From Syntrophomonadaceae bacterium (GTDB lineage: Bacteria > Bacillota > Syntrophomonadia > Syntrophomonadales > Syntrophomonadaceae), in NCBI GenBank assembly GCA_012798055.1, contig JAAZOA010000278.1:1-6748 (forward strand): DNA of 6,748 nucleotides. Direction: 5' to 3'. The notes under the pieces were generated by a model that did not search any database, was not told the origin of the DNA, and saw only the letters and a list, made by a program, of their open reading frames with translations. The translations under genes and the position numbers were made by a program. Positions within the stretch are counted from its first letter, which is position 1. Each line of letters starts with the position of its first letter. Positions 4,729-6,748 of this stretch are shown in pieces.

Positions 4729-6476
4729 TGAATATATTTTATGATCTCCACAACCAAATCGATTCTCTTGAAGGGGGTTATTAAATAGAATCCGTCTACA
4801 AAAGGATAAACCGATCTGACCATTTGGTTGGATATTTCGACCGCAAGCTTTCCGCCTTCTTCTTTGGACAGGCCTCTGTACTGTTCCACTATTTCGTCAG
4901 CGACGCTGATGCCTGATATCTCATTGTTCACGAAGCAAGCATTTTTATAGCTGACAATAGGGAGGATCCCACCCAGTATCCTGGCTGCAAGTCTCTCTCT
5001 GGCCAGGGCTATGTTTTCGACTGCCCGCCGGCTCAGGACCGGTTGGGTCAAAAACACGGCTGCCCCATTGTCTATTTTCTTTTGAGCCCGCCCAAGTTGA
5101 ACCTCGAAATTTTTGGAATTGACATTGAGTGCCGCGCAGATATTGAACGGAGATGAAAAAACTGTCTCATTGAGGTTGCTGATATAATTGGCAAGGATAG
5201 CAGAGTTGAAGTCAAATATGCCCTGAATTTCCTCCCGCTGCGCTGATGGGATGGGGTCGCCGGTAACAATCAGGACATTATTGATGCCCTCAATATTTAA
5301 TCCCAGGAGCAGGGCTTTAGTAGCATTGATGTTCCTGTCGCGGCAGGTTAGATGGGGAATGGGAGTGATGTCTACCTCTCTCTTGATCTTGCAGGCCATC
5401 AGGCTGCTGTCGACCCTGGCCCGGGCCAGAGGGCAATCAGCTATGGTTATGGCATCAACTCCGCTGCTTTTAAGCAGCCGGGCGCTATCCATAAAAAAAG
5501 CAATGTCGGTGTCAACCGGTGGATCCAGTTCGACCGCAATTACTTTTTCGCCCCTCTTGAGCTTTTCCACCAAAATATTGGGGCTTTCTATCCGATTTAT
5601 CGATGTTTTCTCCGCTTGCACTTCATATTTTGTTTCGGAAGGTATGATATGCTGCAAACGGGCAACCATTTCTCGGATATATTCCGGAGTTGTGCCGCAG
5701 CAGCCGCCCAGTATCCTGACCCCGTGTTTGGCAATATCCAGCATCTTGGCCGCAAAGTACTCTTTGGTGTTTTCAAAGAAAGTGCGATTGTCAATGATAG
5801 TAGGATAACCTGAATTGGGCATGATAGAGACAGTTCTATTTTGAATGTCGAAAGTCTTGATGAATTCTAGTAAATGGTGGGGCCCGGAGAAACAGTTGAA
5901 TCCGCCAGCATCTATTACCGATGTCTCAAACATGTTGTAGAGCAGCTTCTTGCCGGGCAAGCCGATCCTGGTAAACCCCTCCGGCGATACCGAAAACTCC
6001 ACCAGAATATAGGCTTGCGGGTTTTGTTCTTTAATGTAGGCGCATAATTCAGGAAGGTATTCATCACTGCTGAAGGTTTCGAATATGAAGTGGGACGCAC
6101 CTAAAGACAGAAACTCATCGACAATTTCCTGGTAACCCTCCCACAAATCCTCTTCAAATTGCCTCGCAATCGGACCGACATCTGCAAAAACCATAACCTC
6201 AGTACCCAGGGCCGATTCCTGGGCCAGCCTGTAGCCCTGACGGATGACTTCCTTAAGCACAGGCAAATCATTTTTCATGGTCACTCGATTGGCAGCGAAA
6301 GTATTGGTGCGAATCGCCTGGCAGCCAGCAGCGATGTATTCCCGGTGAATATTGAGAACTGTATTCTGGTCATGGATATTGGCCAGCTCACAAGGGCTGA
6401 GCGGATTTTTACAAATATTGGCGTAATAAGTTCCGAAAGCTCCGTCAAAAATAAAAAAGTTCTTATTATCGATCAT
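4713..6476 (-). CDS. YitJ-like bifunctional homocysteine S-methyltransferase / 5,10-methylenetetrahydrofolate reductase
   Basis: A 587-residue fusion of two enzymes. The N-terminal half (about 1-275) is a homocysteine S-methyltransferase barrel: FDGAFGTYYA (10-19), IRTNTFAANR (55-64), ADVGP (98-102), and the zinc ligands Cys195 in GGFNC and Cys259/Cys260 in GGCCGTTPEYI. The C-terminal half (about 300-587) is a MetF-type reductase with FAD: VIAVELDPP (312-320, Glu316 at the catalytic acid position), PHLTCRDRN (374-382) and VTGDP (404-408). The family reduces methylene-THF to methyl-THF and transfers a methyl group to homocysteine to make methionine; B. subtilis YitJ has the same architecture and length class. 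The start at 6476 has AAGGAG 8 bases upstream (6485-6490 on the complement). An overlapping ATG at 6480 is in another frame and stops after four codons. I see no SAM riboswitch in the roughly 130 bases before the divergent transposase. The gene looks lower in GC than the left half of the window. Confidence 0.93.
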   Translation of the reverse strand: MIDNKNFFIFDGAFGTYYANICKNPLSPCELANIHDQNTVLNIHREYIAAGCQAIRTNTFAANRVTMKNDLPVLKEVIRQGYRLAQESALGTEVMVFADVGPIARQFEEDLWEGYQEIVDEFLSLGASHFIFETFSSDEYLPELCAYIKEQNPQAYILVEFSVSPEGFTRIGLPGKKLLYNMFETSVIDAGGFNCFSGPHHLLEFIKTFDIQNRTVSIMPNSGYPTIIDNRTFFENTKEYFAAKMLDIAKHGVRILGGCCGTTPEYIREMVARLQHIIPSETKYEVQAEKTSINRIESPNILVEKLKRGEKVIAVELDPPVDTDIAFFMDSARLLKSSGVDAITIADCPLARARVDSSLMACKIKREVDITPIPHLTCRDRNINATKALLLGLNIEGINNVLIVTGDPIPSAQREEIQGIFDFNSAILANYISNLNETVFSSPFNICAALNVNSKNFEVQLGRAQKKIDNGAAVFLTQPVLSRRAVENIALARERLAARILGGILPIVSYKNACFVNNEISGISVADEIVEQYRGLSKEEGGKLAVEISNQMVRSVYPFVDGFYLITPFKRIDLVVEIIKYIQSLEP

Positions 6477-6607
6477 GCATTACGCTCCTTTAATCATTGA
6501 TCAATACTGGATAGAGTACAATTAAGTTCGCAAAAATAAAAAAGGAAAACCATCGGTAGCTCCGAAGAAGGTAAGTGACTAGCAAACCAAAAAGGAGTTG
6601 ACAACCT

Positions 6608-6748
6608 ATGGCTTACTCTAATTCTAGCTTGCCCTTGGAAAAAATGCTAATGCAATTCATTGCGGAAGAAGACCCAATGCTTTCCATGCTCAAGTGGCTC
6701 TGTGAGCAACTTATGGAGGCAGAGGTGACATCAAAAGTGAATGCCACC
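6608..6748 (+). CDS. IS256-family transposase, N-terminal fragment cut by window edge
   Basis: The first 47 codons of a mutator-type (IS256 family) transposase. The stretch LKWLCEQLMEAEVTSKVNA matches the conserved N-terminal helix that precedes the ERTGYRNG-type region in this family, which would lie beyond the edge. The start is supported by AAGGAG at 6592-6597, about 10 bases upstream. A DDE catalytic triad would be expected later in the protein and cannot be checked here, so whether the gene is intact is unknown. The transposase points away from the YitJ-like gene, with starts about 131 bases apart. An alternative would be an unrelated small protein, but the LMEAEV motif is distinctive. 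Confidence 0.85.
   Translation, partial: MAYSNSSLPLEKMLMQFIAEEDPMLSMLKWLCEQLMEAEVTSKVNAT
6608..6748 (+). mobile_element. IS256-family insertion sequence, left part only, ends unresolved
   Basis: The transposase start implies an IS element entering from the right. Its left inverted repeat should lie somewhere in 6495-6600, but without the right end I cannot define it or a target duplication. The range given is the minimum supported by the coding sequence. The AT-rich stretch 6511-6545 is the likeliest place for the left end. Confidence 0.6.

Noticed and set aside
6493..6533. Promoter for the YitJ-like gene (TTGTAC or TTGCGA as -35 on the minus strand)
   Set aside because: The paired -10 candidates are poor, and one would place the start of transcription on the ribosome site.

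Overview
The window looks like chromosomal DNA of an anaerobic, Gram-positive-type bacterium, most likely a clostridial/syntrophic Firmicute. This placement is an inference. It rests on strong AGGAG-type ribosome binding sites, a fixC-fixX electron-transfer pair coupled to a thioesterase gene, c-di-GMP-I riboswitches with classic intrinsic terminators, a VanW-domain surface protein and a YitJ-type fused homocysteine methyltransferase/methylenetetrahydrofolate reductase. No rRNA, tRNA or CRISPR array was seen.

Layout. Bases 1-1977 hold the end of a plus-strand operon: the C-terminal part of a FixC-like flavoprotein, a FixX-like ferredoxin and a PaaI-like hotdog thioesterase. The three genes overlap one another, and a GC-rich intrinsic terminator follows at 2121-2148. 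A short orphan gene of unknown function (73 codons) lies at 2195-2416.

Bases 2439-4622 are the most interesting part. A good sigma-A-like promoter is followed by a c-di-GMP-I (GEMM-I) riboswitch with a terminator. Then come a 59-codon gene, a MaoC/PhaJ-like hotdog protein that seems to lack the usual catalytic dyad, a second c-di-GMP-I riboswitch beginning within about 25 bases of the maoC-like stop, a second terminator, and a VanW-domain gene with an N-terminal membrane segment. I see no clear promoter for the second riboswitch. The arrangement therefore suggests one transcription unit gated twice by c-di-GMP, with the surface protein behind both gates. In both leaders the 3' end of the aptamer can pair with the terminator, which predicts that bound c-di-GMP turns expression off.

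Bases 4713-6476 (minus strand) encode the YitJ-like methionine/one-carbon enzyme, convergent with the VanW gene and visibly less GC-rich than the left half. Just upstream of it, and divergent from it, an IS256-family transposase begins at 6608 and runs off the right edge.

The left operon probably moves electrons from ETF or acyl-CoA oxidation to quinone. The middle unit is a signalling-controlled set of accessory genes. The right gene is housekeeping next to a mobile element.
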